A DNA stretch of 64,000 nucleotides from NCBI GenBank assembly GCA_002315015.1, contig DCEX01000003.1, positions 3,824 through 67,823 on the forward strand, given 5' to 3'. The translations under genes were made by a program, and so were the position numbers. Below are positions 40,847 through 48,899 of this stretch, piece after piece. How positions within the stretch are numbered: the first letter of the stretch is position 1; the number at the start of each line of letters is the position of its first letter. Under the pieces are notes generated by a model. It did not search any database and had not been told where the DNA came from. It worked only from the letters and a program-made list of their open reading frames with translations. This DNA is from Faecalibacterium sp. UBA1819. Lineage in GTDB: Bacteria > Bacillota > Clostridia > Oscillospirales > Ruminococcaceae.

Positions 40847-41909
40847 TGCATTGCAAACGGATCCCTCGATTTTAAAGCGCAAAATTGCCGCTTGCGATAC
40901 GCAGCAGAAAAAAATTTACTACTGGGTGGCCATGGCTGTGCGCTCGGTATTGATTGTCGCATTCGCCATTGTGTTTATCAGCGGGCTCTCCGCGATATTC
41001 GGCGCAGACAACACTCCCATGGCAGTCGCGTTATTCTGCATGATGCTCGGCATCCGTTTTGTCAACTTTGAATACTGCGTGGGGGATTCTATGCTCACCT
41101 TGGCAGCCGTGCTGGCCATTCTGGTGCTGGCCCCCAGTGCAGCCGCCGCAGTCCCGTCAGTCTTTTTAATTCCGCTGCACTTTGCCGCTTTTTTCGCCGT
41201 TCTTTTCATCACGACACAGCGACCAGAAATGGGCAATGGCGGGCTGTACAGCTTCGCTTATGTCTACTTAGCGGGAAACCCTGTGGTGGGAGAAGCGCTT
41301 GTGCGGCGCGGGCTTCTGGCGTTGACAGGCTACCTTCTTTGCGGGGCCATTCTGTGGGCCAAGCATCGGCACCAACATAAAAGCATCCGGTTTCACCATG
41401 TGGTGCGCCAATTTCACCCATCCATTCCCTTATGCTTATGGCAGCTGCGCATGGCGCTCGGCGTCAGCCTTATGATGACGGCCGGGCAAGTATTTTCCGT
41501 GGAACGCTTTATGTGGATGGGCTTTGCTTGTGCCTCGTTGTTATTGGAATATCCCTACTCCGCCAATACCACCGTCCGCTTCCGCCAACGCATTGTGGGC
41601 GCGGTTGCCGGCTCGCTCGCCTTTTTTGTTCTTTATTTGATTCTGCCGCAATCGCTGCACTCGCTCATGGGGCCGCTGGGCGGGCTTTGCTTGGGCTTTT
41701 GCACCGACTACCGCTATAAAACTGCCATGAACTGCTTTGGCGCACTGATGCTGGGCGCGGGAATCTACGGGCTTCCTGCGGCTGTTGCTCTGCGCATTGT
41801 TGACACCGTTTTGGGCGTTACCTTTGGCCTAATTTTTGCCGCCGTGTTTCATCGGCTGGCGGCTGTTCGATTTTTACCGAAAACAGAAACCGAAACACCG
41901 AACACATGA
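40827..41909 (+). CDS. FUSC/aromatic acid exporter-like membrane protein
   Basis: The 360-residue protein has two blocks of membrane segments (about ~35-160 and ~205-345), each of four to six helices, separated by a basic stretch (HRHQHKSIRFHHVVRQFH). This two-block pattern and the second-block start (LRMALGVSLMMTAGQVF) are typical of FUSC/ArAE family proteins (YccS, YdhK, AaeB), though the large cytoplasmic domain is reduced. Start GTG 40827 follows GAAAGGA and overlaps marR by 20 bases. The regulator suggests export of toxic aromatic compounds. Confidence 0.75.
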   Translation: MTTKFYDALQTDPSILKRKIAACDTQQKKIYYWVAMAVRSVLIVAFAIVFISGLSAIFGADNTPMAVALFCMMLGIRFVNFEYCVGDSMLTLAAVLAILVLAPSAAAAVPSVFLIPLHFAAFFAVLFITTQRPEMGNGGLYSFAYVYLAGNPVVGEALVRRGLLALTGYLLCGAILWAKHRHQHKSIRFHHVVRQFHPSIPLCLWQLRMALGVSLMMTAGQVFSVERFMWMGFACASLLLEYPYSANTTVRFRQRIVGAVAGSLAFFVLYLILPQSLHSLMGPLGGLCLGFCTDYRYKTAMNCFGALMLGAGIYGLPAAVALRIVDTVLGVTFGLIFAAVFHRLAAVRFLPKTETETPNT

Positions 41910-41935
41910 GCAAACACTTGCTGCAAACGCGAAAC

Positions 41936-41975
41936 AACCGCACATCCTTCTGTTAGGGTGTGCGGTTATTTTACG
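41936..41975 (+). terminator. Terminator of the marR-FUSC operon
   Basis: Nine-base arms AACCGCACA/TGTGCGGTT followed by ATTTTACGTTTATTTTTT. Confidence 0.75.
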
Positions 41976-42000
41976 TTTATTTTTTAATAGCACAAAGCAT

Positions 42001-42705
42001 TTACATCTTTAACACCTGTGCAATAGGCTCTTGAATGACAAGCGAAGCGCGCGAGTCAGCCGGTGTGGGCGTTTTGTTGATGACCACTAAGTCGTTGCCC
42101 GAAAAATAACGCAGCAGCCCGGCAGCCGGATATACATTCAGGCTTGTCCCGCCGACAATCAACAAATCGGCCTCCATCAAAGCATGGATAGATTGCTCAA
42201 TGATTGTTTCGTCCAAAGCTTCCTCGTACAAGACGACCTCCGGCTTGATGATGCCGCCGCACTCACAGTGCGGCACACCATCACCCGATAAAACAGCCTC
42301 CAACGGATAAGCTTTCCGGCATTTCATGCATCGGTTGCGGTGCACGCTGCCATGCAGCTCATACACCCGGCGCGAACCCGCCATCTGATGCAGCCCATCA
42401 ATATTCTGTGTGATGACGGCGTTCAATTTGCCCTCCTGCTCCCACTTGGCCAGTGTGACATGGGCATCATTCGGCTTTGCCTTGGGATAAAGCATTTTGT
42501 CGCGGTAAAAGCGGTAAAATTCCTCTGGATGCTGCACAAAAAAGTGGTGAGACAAAATCTCCTCCGGCGGGTAGGCATACTGCTGATGATACAGCCCGTC
42601 CTGCGAACGGAAATCGGGAATTCCGCTTTCACATGATACGCCTGCACCGCCAAAAAACACCACTCGACGTGCCTTGTCCACCAGCAACGCCAACTCTTGA
42701 TTCAT
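42001..42705 (-). CDS. cobB: Sir2-family NAD-dependent protein deacylase
   Basis: Removes acetyl or other acyl groups from lysines using NAD. The 234-residue protein shows GAGVSCESGIPDFRS (NAD site, ~20-34), TQNIDGLHQMAG, the catalytic His in YELHGSVH, a four-Cys zinc module (CMKC and CEC) and VGGTSLNVYPAAGL. ATG 42705 follows GAGGGAG. It is the last gene of the perR-rbr-cobB run, behind an intercistronic hairpin. Linking deacylation to oxidative stress is inference from position. Confidence 0.93.
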   Translation of the reverse strand: MNQELALLVDKARRVVFFGGAGVSCESGIPDFRSQDGLYHQQYAYPPEEILSHHFFVQHPEEFYRFYRDKMLYPKAKPNDAHVTLAKWEQEGKLNAVITQNIDGLHQMAGSRRVYELHGSVHRNRCMKCRKAYPLEAVLSGDGVPHCECGGIIKPEVVLYEEALDETIIEQSIHALMEADLLIVGGTSLNVYPAAGLLRYFSGNDLVVINKTPTPADSRASLVIQEPIAQVLKM

Positions 42706-42746
42706 GACGATCTCCCTCGTTTTCTCATAGAAAAATAGATACAGCA

Positions 42747-42774
42747 AACAGCCGGGCAAAACGCCCGGCTGTTT
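42747..42774 (-). other. Intercistronic stem-loop between rbr and cobB
   Basis: Perfect twelve-base arms AAACAGCCGGGC/GCCCGGCTGTTT with a four-base loop and no T-run on the coding strand. It may protect or trim the upstream rbr message. Confidence 0.6.
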
Positions 42775-42783
42775 GAAAAAAGA

Positions 42784-43320
42784 TCAATAATTTTTTGCCT
42801 GCAAAATGAAATAGCCTTGCGGATGATCGCAAACAGGGCATTTCTCCGGCGCATGCTTGCCAATGTGGACATGGCCGCAGTTGGAGCACACCCATACCTG
42901 CTCGGTTTCACGCGCAAACACGGTGCCGTTTTCCAAAGAGGCACGCAATGCGCGATAACGCTCCTCGTGCTCTTTCTCAATTTTGCCAACGGCCTCAAAC
43001 AAGTAAGCAATCTTGGTGAAGCCTTCCTCGTGTGCGGTTTTAGCAAAACCGGCATACATATCGGTCCACTCGTAATTTTCGCCCTCAGCTGCGTCCGCCA
43101 AGTTGGTCATGGTGTCGGGCATACCGTCATGAAGCAGTTTAAACCAAATTTTTGCATGCTCTTTTTCGTTGTTTGCCGTTTCCTCAAAAATCGCTGCAAT
43201 TTGGTTGTAGCCCTCCTTCTTCGCTTTGGAAGCATAGTAGGTGTACTTGTTGCGTGCCTGGCTTTCACCGGCAAACGCCGCCATCAAATTTTGCTCTGTC
43301 TTTGATCCTTTTAAATTCAT
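42784..43320 (-). CDS. rbr: Rubrerythrin
   Basis: NADH-linked peroxide reductase of anaerobes. The 178-residue protein has a ferritin-like four-helix diiron domain (~1-140) with ligand Glu residues in [22 protein letters not shown] and EKEHEERY, and a C-terminal rubredoxin-like iron site: CSNCG (~144-148) and CPVC (~161-164). ATG follows AAAGGATG. It lies 57 bases after the PerR-like gene, the normal pairing for peroxide control. Confidence 0.96.
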   Translation of the reverse strand: MNLKGSKTEQNLMAAFAGESQARNKYTYYASKAKKEGYNQIAAIFEETANNEKEHAKIWFKLLHDGMPDTMTNLADAAEGENYEWTDMYAGFAKTAHEEGFTKIAYLFEAVGKIEKEHEERYRALRASLENGTVFARETEQVWVCSNCGHVHIGKHAPEKCPVCDHPQGYFILQAKNY

Positions 43321-43376
43321 ACCACAACATCCTTTCCGTAAAATTAAGGCTTGCGCCTTTTTTCATGTTATTCTGC

Positions 43377-43778
43377 TTACCCCGCTTTGTGCTCGGCTTT
43401 GGCCGCACAATCGGGACAAACGCCGTGAAACACCAGCTCATGGCTGGACTGCTGATAACCGGTAAGCGCCTCTACTTTTGCATCCAGCGCTTCATCGCAG
43501 GTAATCGGGACATCACAAAAACGCCCGCACCGCACACACTCGATATGGGAGTGCGGCTGCAAAAAATGGTCAAATCGATCCGCCCCGTTTGCCAAAGGAA
43601 TATGACGCAGCTGGCCGTCCTGGGCTAAACTGTTGAGATTGCGGTAAACCGTAGCTTTGCTGATGCTGGGGTGGTGCTGCACCACCTCGGCATAAACCTG
43701 CTCTGCGGTGGGATGGTCGGCAAGAGCGCAAACCGCATCCAGCACAAGACGCTTTTGAATGGTATTGCGTTTTTCCAT
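43377..43778 (-). CDS. perR: Fur-family repressor, PerR-like
   Basis: Metal-dependent peroxide sensor. The 133-residue protein has the Fur winged helix (HPTAEQVYAEV, ISKATVYRNLNSLAQDG), a C-terminal regulatory domain with HFLQPHSHIEC, and two zinc CxxC motifs: CVRC and CPDC. The short N-terminus and next-door rubrerythrin favour PerR over Fur. I chose ATG 43778, 9 bases after AAAGG; an ATG three codons upstream overlaps that site. A perfect 25-base palindrome 15 bases upstream is its likely own operator. Confidence 0.88.
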   Translation of the reverse strand: MEKRNTIQKRLVLDAVCALADHPTAEQVYAEVVQHHPSISKATVYRNLNSLAQDGQLRHIPLANGADRFDHFLQPHSHIECVRCGRFCDVPITCDEALDAKVEALTGYQQSSHELVFHGVCPDCAAKAEHKAG

Positions 43779-43792
43779 GCGTATCATCCTTT

Positions 43793-43817
43793 CTTAATGA
43801 TATATTATATCATTAAG
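43793..43817. promoter_or_regulatory. Perfect 25-base palindrome, Fur/PerR-box-like operator
   Basis: Twelve-base arms CTTAATGATATA and TATATCATTAAG around a single T. The inner TGATATA-T-TATATCA fits the 7-1-7 pattern of Fur-family boxes. It overlaps the -10 region of the perR-rbr promoter. Confidence 0.8.
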
Positions 43818-43830
43818 AACCTATTGTCAA
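43802..43830 (-). promoter_or_regulatory. Promoter of perR-rbr-cobB
   Basis: Consensus TTGACA, a 17-base spacer and TAATAT on the minus strand (a TATAAT is also present at a 15-base spacing). The palindrome covers the -10 region, so binding would block transcription. Confidence 0.7.
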
Positions 43831-43914
43831 GTTAGAAACAAAACTTTTTAAAAAAATAATTTTTTCTCTCAATGGATTGCTGCGCATGGTCGCCCGCTTG
43901 TACGCGCCCTGCTG

Positions 43915-43963
43915 CGCTAAAAAAGGTGCGGCATAAAGCATTTTGCCCGATGCCGCACCTTTT
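43915..43963 (-). terminator. Terminator downstream of the coiled-coil protein gene
   Basis: Fourteen-base arms AAAAGGTGCGGCAT/ATGCCGCACCTTTT, with six T following on the minus strand. Confidence 0.85.
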
Positions 43964-43983
43964 GTTGCATTGTAATCATAAAT

Positions 43984-44445
43984 TTACTTCGAAACGCCAA
44001 AATTCTTTTTCAGGGTGCCTCGAACCGTTTTCACATCGTTTAAATCTTTGGAAAGAAGTTCCTCGGTTTCACGCAGCACATTTTCACAGTAATTGGTTAC
44101 TGTGGTACGAATTTCACGGCTTTGCTCCTGCGCCTGCGCCAAAATTTCCGTCGCTTTTTGCTGTGCAGCTTTGACAATGGCCTCTTGTGCCACCAAAGTG
44201 CGTGCGCGCTCCTCCGCCTGTTTTACAATGGCAGAAGCCTCCAGCTTAGCGGTTTCCAAAATATTATTCCGGTCACGCACGACATTCTTTGCCTGACGAA
44301 TTTCCGCGGGCATATTCAAACGAATATCGTCGATGATTTCGCGCACCTTTTCCACATCTACTACGCGCTTTCCGCCCGTAAAAGGAAGGTTTGTCGCCTC
44401 CTCTAAGGTATCATCCATCACATCCAGCAATTCATCAATCGTCAC
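43984..44445 (-). CDS. Coiled-coil protein, ATP synthase B/E-subunit-like, unknown function
   Basis: The 153-residue product has a short N-terminal region (DELLDVMDDTLEEA, TGGKRVVDVEKVREIIDDIR) and then a long helix (~45-140), rich in Ala, Glu, Gln and Lys, as in the stalk subunits of ATP synthases; databases often name such proteins ATPase for this reason only. There is no membrane segment. It starts with GTG after GGAGGAG and follows rsmD in the uvrC-rsmD run. A DivIVA-like or cell-division scaffold role is possible but unproven. Confidence 0.65.
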   Translation of the reverse strand: MTIDELLDVMDDTLEEATNLPFTGGKRVVDVEKVREIIDDIRLNMPAEIRQAKNVVRDRNNILETAKLEASAIVKQAEERARTLVAQEAIVKAAQQKATEILAQAQEQSREIRTTVTNYCENVLRETEELLSKDLNDVKTVRGTLKKNFGVSK

Positions 44446-44469
44446 CGATGCTCCTCCTTCTTCCTGTCA

Positions 44470-44492
44470 CGCAGCCGCCGCGGGGCGCTGCG
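44470..44492 (-). other. Intercistronic stem-loop between rsmD and the coiled-coil gene
   Basis: CGCAGC/GCTGCG arms with an eleven-base GC-rich loop; no T-run on the coding strand. Confidence 0.4.
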
Positions 44493-44503
44493 CTTATGCT
44501 TTT

Positions 44504-45046
44504 TTACTGTTCCAAGTCTTTTTCATAGCGAGTCAAAGCGACTGTACCATACTTATACTGCTTTTTGCGGTGCAGGTCGCCGCATGTTTCGGGCATCTCT
44601 GCCCCATACTCCGTTTCCGCCATGATGACGCCGCCCGGCGCAAGCACTTTATCCAACGAGGGCAACAGGGCTTGTACCGTTCCGTGATGATAGGGCGGGT
44701 CCAACAAAATTAAATCGAACCGGTCCGAACAGGAGGAAAGATAGCTTTCTGCCGGCATTTGCAGCACATCGGCATCCATCTGTGCCCCTTGCAAATTCTT
44801 GTGAATCACTTTGCACGCGCCGCTGTCGGTTTCTACAAACACACAGTAGGCGGCGCCTCGGCTGAGTGCTTCAATTCCTAATTGCCCAGAACCGGAAAAC
44901 AAATCAAGCACGCGCGCCCCCTCGAGTAAAAACTGAACCGCACTGAACATGCCTTCTTTCACGCGGTCCACGGTGGGACGTGTTACATCATCGCCGGGAA
45001 GCGTTGCCAAACGTGTTCCGCGCGCTGTACCGGATATTACTCGCAC
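44504..45046 (-). CDS. rsmD: 16S rRNA m2G966 methyltransferase
   Basis: Methylates the 2-amino group of G966 in 16S rRNA with SAM. The 180-residue protein has the family start VRVISGTARG, RPTVDRVKEGMFS, the SAM loop LDLFSGSGQLGIEALSRG (~55-72) and the catalytic DLILLDPPY. Start GTG 45046 lies 7 bases after AAGGGGG; an ATG nearby is in another frame and an upstream in-frame ATG has no ribosome site. It follows uvrC at 102 bases. Confidence 0.95.
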   Translation of the reverse strand: MRVISGTARGTRLATLPGDDVTRPTVDRVKEGMFSAVQFLLEGARVLDLFSGSGQLGIEALSRGAAYCVFVETDSGACKVIHKNLQGAQMDADVLQMPAESYLSSCSDRFDLILLDPPYHHGTVQALLPSLDKVLAPGGVIMAETEYGAEMPETCGDLHRKKQYKYGTVALTRYEKDLEQ

Positions 45047-45148
45047 ATCATAACCCCCTTTTTTAACATCACGGCCTTGCCGTCTGTTTTCATTATGGGC
45101 AAGGCAATCTGATTTGTCAAGGGTATATGCCAATTTTTACCGAAACTT

Positions 45149-46975
45149 TCAAACGCTGTGAAAATAGTCGTAAACGCTTTGTGCTGCCTTGCGCGAAACA
45201 CCTTTCACTTGGGCCATCTCTTGAGCCGAAGCCGCTTTCACAGCCGCCAGTGTTTTAAAATGCGCCATCAGCGCTTTGCCGGTCGCAGGCCCCACGCCCG
45301 GCACCTTTTCCAAGGTGGAGGAATACGACTTGCTTTTGTGCATCCGCTTGCGGTAATCGTTTGCCCAACGGTGCGCTTCATCTTGAATGGACGTGACAAA
45401 GGCAAACGGTCCGCGGTGCATCGAAAGCACAATTTCGCTGCCGGAAGCGTCCATCAAGCCGCGGGTGCGGTGACGGTCATCCTTTACCATACCCAAAAGA
45501 GGAACATCCTCAAATGCTGTTCCCTGCAAAACGGCCTGAACCGCATGGACTTGCCCCAAGCCGCCGTCCAGCAAAATCAAATCTGGCTTACAGACAAACT
45601 GGCCCGGTGCGCCGCGCTCATACTCCTGCACACGCCGGGTGAGCGTTTCCGCCATGGACGCATAGTCGTCCGTTCCCGCAACCGTTTTCATTTTATAGCG
45701 GCGATATCCCGCCTTTTTGGGTTTGCCGTTTTCAAATACCACCATACCGGCCACACTGGTTCCGTCGCCCCAGTTGGAAATATCGTATGCTTCAATCATT
45801 TTGGGCAGCTTTTTCAAGCCCAGCAGATTGCCCAGCTCGTCCATTTGCTTTTCGGCATGGCTCACGCGGCCGCTTTCCCGCGCCAGACGCTCAAACGCAT
45901 TGGTTCTTGCCATTTCCACCAGCTTTGCGGTATCGCCGCGCTGCGGCACATACAGCTGTACCTTTGCACCTTTTGTCTCCTCCAGCAGGCGATTCAAAGA
46001 ATCAGCGTCGGTGGGAAGCTCGTCCACTGCAATGCTTTTGGGGATAAACTCCACATCTTCTAAATAATAGCGCGGTAAAAATTCCTCGCGCACCTCGGCT
46101 ACATTCGTTCTGCCGTGAAACAAAAATTCCTGCTTATCCCGCAGCCTTCCCTCACGAAAGCGCAGAATGGCTGCGCAAACAGCATCTGCCGAACCGGCAA
46201 ATGCCAGCACATCCTGCTGCTCCACATCGCTGCGCACCACTTTTTGCCCGCGCCCCAGCTTTTCAATGGCGTTGATTTGGTCGCGCAGAAGGGCTGCCCG
46301 CTCAAACTCCAGCGCTTCGGCAGCCTGTTCCATTCGGGTACGCAGTGTTTTGACAATTTCCCCTTGGCCGTGGCGGATTAAGTGAACGGCGCTGTCTACC
46401 GCCTCACGGTAATTTTCACGCGAAATGCGTCCCGAACACACCGCCATACACTTACCGATATGCGCGTTCAAGCAAGGGCGGCCTTTGCCGATATCGCGCG
46501 GAAACACCTTGCTGCACCGCGGCAGGCGAAAGGCATCGCTGGCGGTTTCCACCATTTCCCGCACCGCAAAGCCGGAGGTAAAAGGCCCGATGTATTCCGC
46601 CCCATCCTCCTCTTTTTGCAGCACCGCAGAAAGCCGCGGCCATTCCTCGTTTGTCACTTTAACGTAGCTGTATCCCTTGTCGTCTTTCAGCAGGATATTA
46701 TATTTGGGCTGATGCTGTTTGATTTGGCTGCACTCCAGCACCAGTGCTTCAAACTCGCTTTGCGTTACGATGACATCAAATTCAAAGGCATGTTCAATCA
46801 TCTTTGTCACTTTTGCATCGTGCGGGACACCGTCGCGAAAATACTGCGAAACACGGGTTCTCAGCCGCTTTGCTTTTCCGACATAGATAATCTCACCTTT
46901 TTTATCCCGAATCAGATAGACACCGGGCAAAAGCGGAAGCAGCATCGCTTTTTTCCATAATTCAAATTTTGTCAC
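45149..46975 (-). CDS. uvrC: Excinuclease ABC subunit C
   Basis: Makes both incisions in nucleotide-excision repair together with UvrB. The 608-residue product is full length: GIY-YIG domain at the start (GVYLIRDKKGEIIYVGKAK, ~18-36), a Cys-rich motif (CNAHIGKC-like, ~170), the UVR domain (~200-235), the RNase H-like incision domain (EAYDISNWGD, ILLDGGLGQ) and two helix-hairpin-helix motifs at the end (VPGVGPATGKALM). Start is GTG after AAAGGAG. It is the first gene of uvrC-rsmD-coiled coil. Confidence 0.97.
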   Translation of the reverse strand: MTKFELWKKAMLLPLLPGVYLIRDKKGEIIYVGKAKRLRTRVSQYFRDGVPHDAKVTKMIEHAFEFDVIVTQSEFEALVLECSQIKQHQPKYNILLKDDKGYSYVKVTNEEWPRLSAVLQKEEDGAEYIGPFTSGFAVREMVETASDAFRLPRCSKVFPRDIGKGRPCLNAHIGKCMAVCSGRISRENYREAVDSAVHLIRHGQGEIVKTLRTRMEQAAEALEFERAALLRDQINAIEKLGRGQKVVRSDVEQQDVLAFAGSADAVCAAILRFREGRLRDKQEFLFHGRTNVAEVREEFLPRYYLEDVEFIPKSIAVDELPTDADSLNRLLEETKGAKVQLYVPQRGDTAKLVEMARTNAFERLARESGRVSHAEKQMDELGNLLGLKKLPKMIEAYDISNWGDGTSVAGMVVFENGKPKKAGYRRYKMKTVAGTDDYASMAETLTRRVQEYERGAPGQFVCKPDLILLDGGLGQVHAVQAVLQGTAFEDVPLLGMVKDDRHRTRGLMDASGSEIVLSMHRGPFAFVTSIQDEAHRWANDYRKRMHKSKSYSSTLEKVPGVGPATGKALMAHFKTLAAVKAASAQEMAQVKGVSRKAAQSVYDYFHSV

Positions 46976-47029
46976 GCCATCACTCCTTTTCCGGCTTTAT
47001 CTGCATGTTGCCCTTTTTTAAAGCTCATA

Positions 47030-47071
47030 AACAAAAACGCGCCGCTTGCGCTCACTTTTGGCCAAGCGGCG
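47030..47071 (-). terminator. Second of two terminators after ptsH
   Basis: Nine-base arms CGCCGCTTG/CAAGCGGCG, then CGTTTTTGTTT on the minus strand. Confidence 0.75.
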
Positions 47072-47116
47072 TAAAAAAACAAAAAATGTGCGCCGCCTTT
47101 TACAGCAACGCACATT
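47072..47116 (-). terminator. First of two terminators after ptsH
   Basis: AATGTGCG/CGCACATT arms, then TTTTTTGTTTTTTT on the minus strand, 17 bases after the ptsH stop. Confidence 0.75.
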
Positions 47117-47132
47117 CTTACAAAAACAAAGC

Positions 47133-47396
47133 TTACTCGGTAAAACCAGAGCTGACCAGCTTTACTAAAGCCTCTACAGCTGCCTGCTCGTCAGGACCAT
47201 CAGCAATGATGCGAATGGCAGTACCGCCAATGATGCCCAGCGACAGCACGCCGAGAAGACTTTTTGCATTGACGCGGCGCTCCTCTTTCTCCACCCAGAT
47301 GGAAGACTTGAACTCGTTCGCCTTCTGGATAAAGAAGGTAGCGGGACGTGCGTGCAGACCAACTTGATTTTCAACAGTAACTTCTTTCACAAACAT
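47133..47396 (-). CDS. ptsH: HPr phosphocarrier protein
   Basis: Phosphocarrier between EI and EIIA of the sugar PTS and, when Ser-phosphorylated, a CcpA co-repressor in Firmicutes. The 87-residue protein has the active His 15 in GLHARPATFF and the regulatory Ser in AKSLLGVLSLG (~46). Both sites are present, so it can serve as true HPr rather than Crh. It is a single-gene unit with a good promoter (47445-47473) and tandem terminators; ptsI is not adjacent. Confidence 0.93.
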   Translation of the reverse strand: MFVKEVTVENQVGLHARPATFFIQKANEFKSSIWVEKEERRVNAKSLLGVLSLGIIGGTAIRIIADGPDEQAAVEALVKLVSSGFTE

Positions 47397-47444
47397 AACA
47401 AACGCTCCTAATAAAGTCAGAATATATGTGTGCCCTTGCCTTCT

Positions 47445-47473
47445 ATTTTAAACCTATGCGGCGGGTTCGTCAA
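47445..47473 (-). promoter_or_regulatory. Promoter of ptsH
   Basis: TTGACG, a 17-base spacer and TAAAAT on the minus strand, about 50 bases before the start codon. Confidence 0.75.
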
Positions 47474-47609
47474 ATGTTTTTTGCACCCTATTGCACATTT
47501 TCCACAAAACGCCACACTTTGCAGGGACACTTCTTGCCGCTTTGTACGTTTTTAACAAATTATTTTCAACATACACATCATGTTGAACAAAATCTTTGGC
47601 GGAAAATTA

Positions 47610-48329
47610 TTACTTTTCTCCATTGACTTTTTTAAAATAAGCCTCGTACAAGTCAGGCCGGCGCGTCTTTGTGCGCAAAAGCGCCTGTTCGGCACGCCAT
47701 TTGGCAATCGCACCATGGTTTCCCGACAGCAAAACCGGGGGCACTTTCAAGCCGTGCCACGCCTCGGGCCGCGTGTACTGCGGGTATTCCAAAAGGCCGG
47801 AATAATAGCTTTCATCCTGAAAGCCTTCCTCGCAGGAAAGCACGCCCGGCTTCATGCGAAACACGCTGTCCGCCACCACAAGAGCGCCCAGCTCGCCGCC
47901 TGTTAAAACATAATCTCCAATGCTGATTTCCTCGTCGGCCAAAGCGTCAATGACGCGCTCATCAATGCCCTCATAATGGCCGCACACCAGCAAAAGGCTT
48001 TTCATCTGCGCCAGCTCCTTGCAGCGCTCCTGCGTGAGCGTTTTGCCGCCTGCCGTCAGGAAAATAACGTGCGGCCGTCCATAGCCCGCATCATCTATTT
48101 GACGCATGGCCTCAACGCAGCAATCGTATATCGGCTGCGCCTGCATCACCATGCCTTGGCCGCCGCCATAGGGGTAATCGTCTACTTGCCGCTGCTTGCT
48201 TAACGTATAATCGCGGATTTGATGGCATTTCCAGTCAATCAAGCCCTTTTTTGTCGCGCGGCCAATGATGCTTTCCGACAAGACACGCTCGCACATCTCG
48301 GGAAACAGCGTGACAATATCAATCCTCAT
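47610..48329 (-). CDS. trmD: tRNA (guanine-N1-)-methyltransferase (m1G37)
   Basis: Makes m1G37 in tRNAs reading CNN codons, which prevents +1 frameshifting. The 239-residue SPOUT protein has MRIDIVTLFPEM, the SAM trefoil knot with VCGHYEGIDERV and SIGDYVLTGGELGA (~105-145), and the C-terminal tRNA-binding domain with EYPQYTRP. ATG 48329 lies inside the end of rimM (11-base overlap), showing tight coupling. rplS, its common partner, is not downstream here. Confidence 0.96.
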   Translation of the reverse strand: MRIDIVTLFPEMCERVLSESIIGRATKKGLIDWKCHQIRDYTLSKQRQVDDYPYGGGQGMVMQAQPIYDCCVEAMRQIDDAGYGRPHVIFLTAGGKTLTQERCKELAQMKSLLLVCGHYEGIDERVIDALADEEISIGDYVLTGGELGALVVADSVFRMKPGVLSCEEGFQDESYYSGLLEYPQYTRPEAWHGLKVPPVLLSGNHGAIAKWRAEQALLRTKTRRPDLYEAYFKKVNGEK

Positions 48330-48855
48330 CCGCGTCACCGTTCACCATTTCGCCAAACATGCCGGGAATGGGGCGCACGACCACCAAACGGTTTTCGGGT
48401 TCCAGCGCGGCCAAAAATTCGTCCACCGCCGGGAACAAGTATTCCTGCCCGCTTTCGGAACGAATGGTGTACACATCATTCGCGCCGGGGTGTGTAATGT
48501 GAACAATCTCTCCGTACACATGCCCGGTATTGGCATCCACCACGCGGCATCCGATGATGTCCTGCACAAAATAGCGTCCCTCAGGCAGTGAAACATCATT
48601 GCGGTCAAAGTAGACCGTTCTTCTCAAATAGGGCCGAGCCGCCTCGATGCTGTCCACGCCTTCCAGCTTCACAATGCACATGCCTTTGTGAATGCGCACA
48701 TTCACCGGCTTTAACGCGGTACCGCCCTGCGCAGAAAGATACAGGCGCGGTAAATTTGCTACAAACTCGGGGCTGTCACTCCACGGATAAAGCTTTAATT
48801 CGCCCATCACGCCGTGGGTCGTTACAAACTCGCCCGCTTCTAAAAACTGCTTCAT
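48319..48855 (-). CDS. rimM: 16S rRNA-processing/ribosome maturation factor
   Basis: Helps maturation of the 30S head near S19. The 178-residue product has the N-terminal beta-barrel (THGVMGELKLYPWSD, ~13-27) and the C-terminal PRC-barrel (VYGEIVHITHPGANDVYTI, EYLFPAVDEFL). ATG follows AAAGGAA. It overlaps trmD. Instead of rpsP upstream there is a pentapeptide-repeat gene 44 bases away. Confidence 0.95.
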   Translation of the reverse strand: MKQFLEAGEFVTTHGVMGELKLYPWSDSPEFVANLPRLYLSAQGGTALKPVNVRIHKGMCIVKLEGVDSIEAARPYLRRTVYFDRNDVSLPEGRYFVQDIIGCRVVDANTGHVYGEIVHITHPGANDVYTIRSESGQEYLFPAVDEFLAALEPENRLVVVRPIPGMFGEMVNGDADED

Positions 48856-48899
48856 TTCACTATTCCTTTCTTTTGATTGTTACCAGCGCTCCTCAGCAC

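Noticed and set aside
47133-47396. Crh rather than HPr
   Set aside because: Crh lacks the active-site His; this protein has GLHARPA with His 15.
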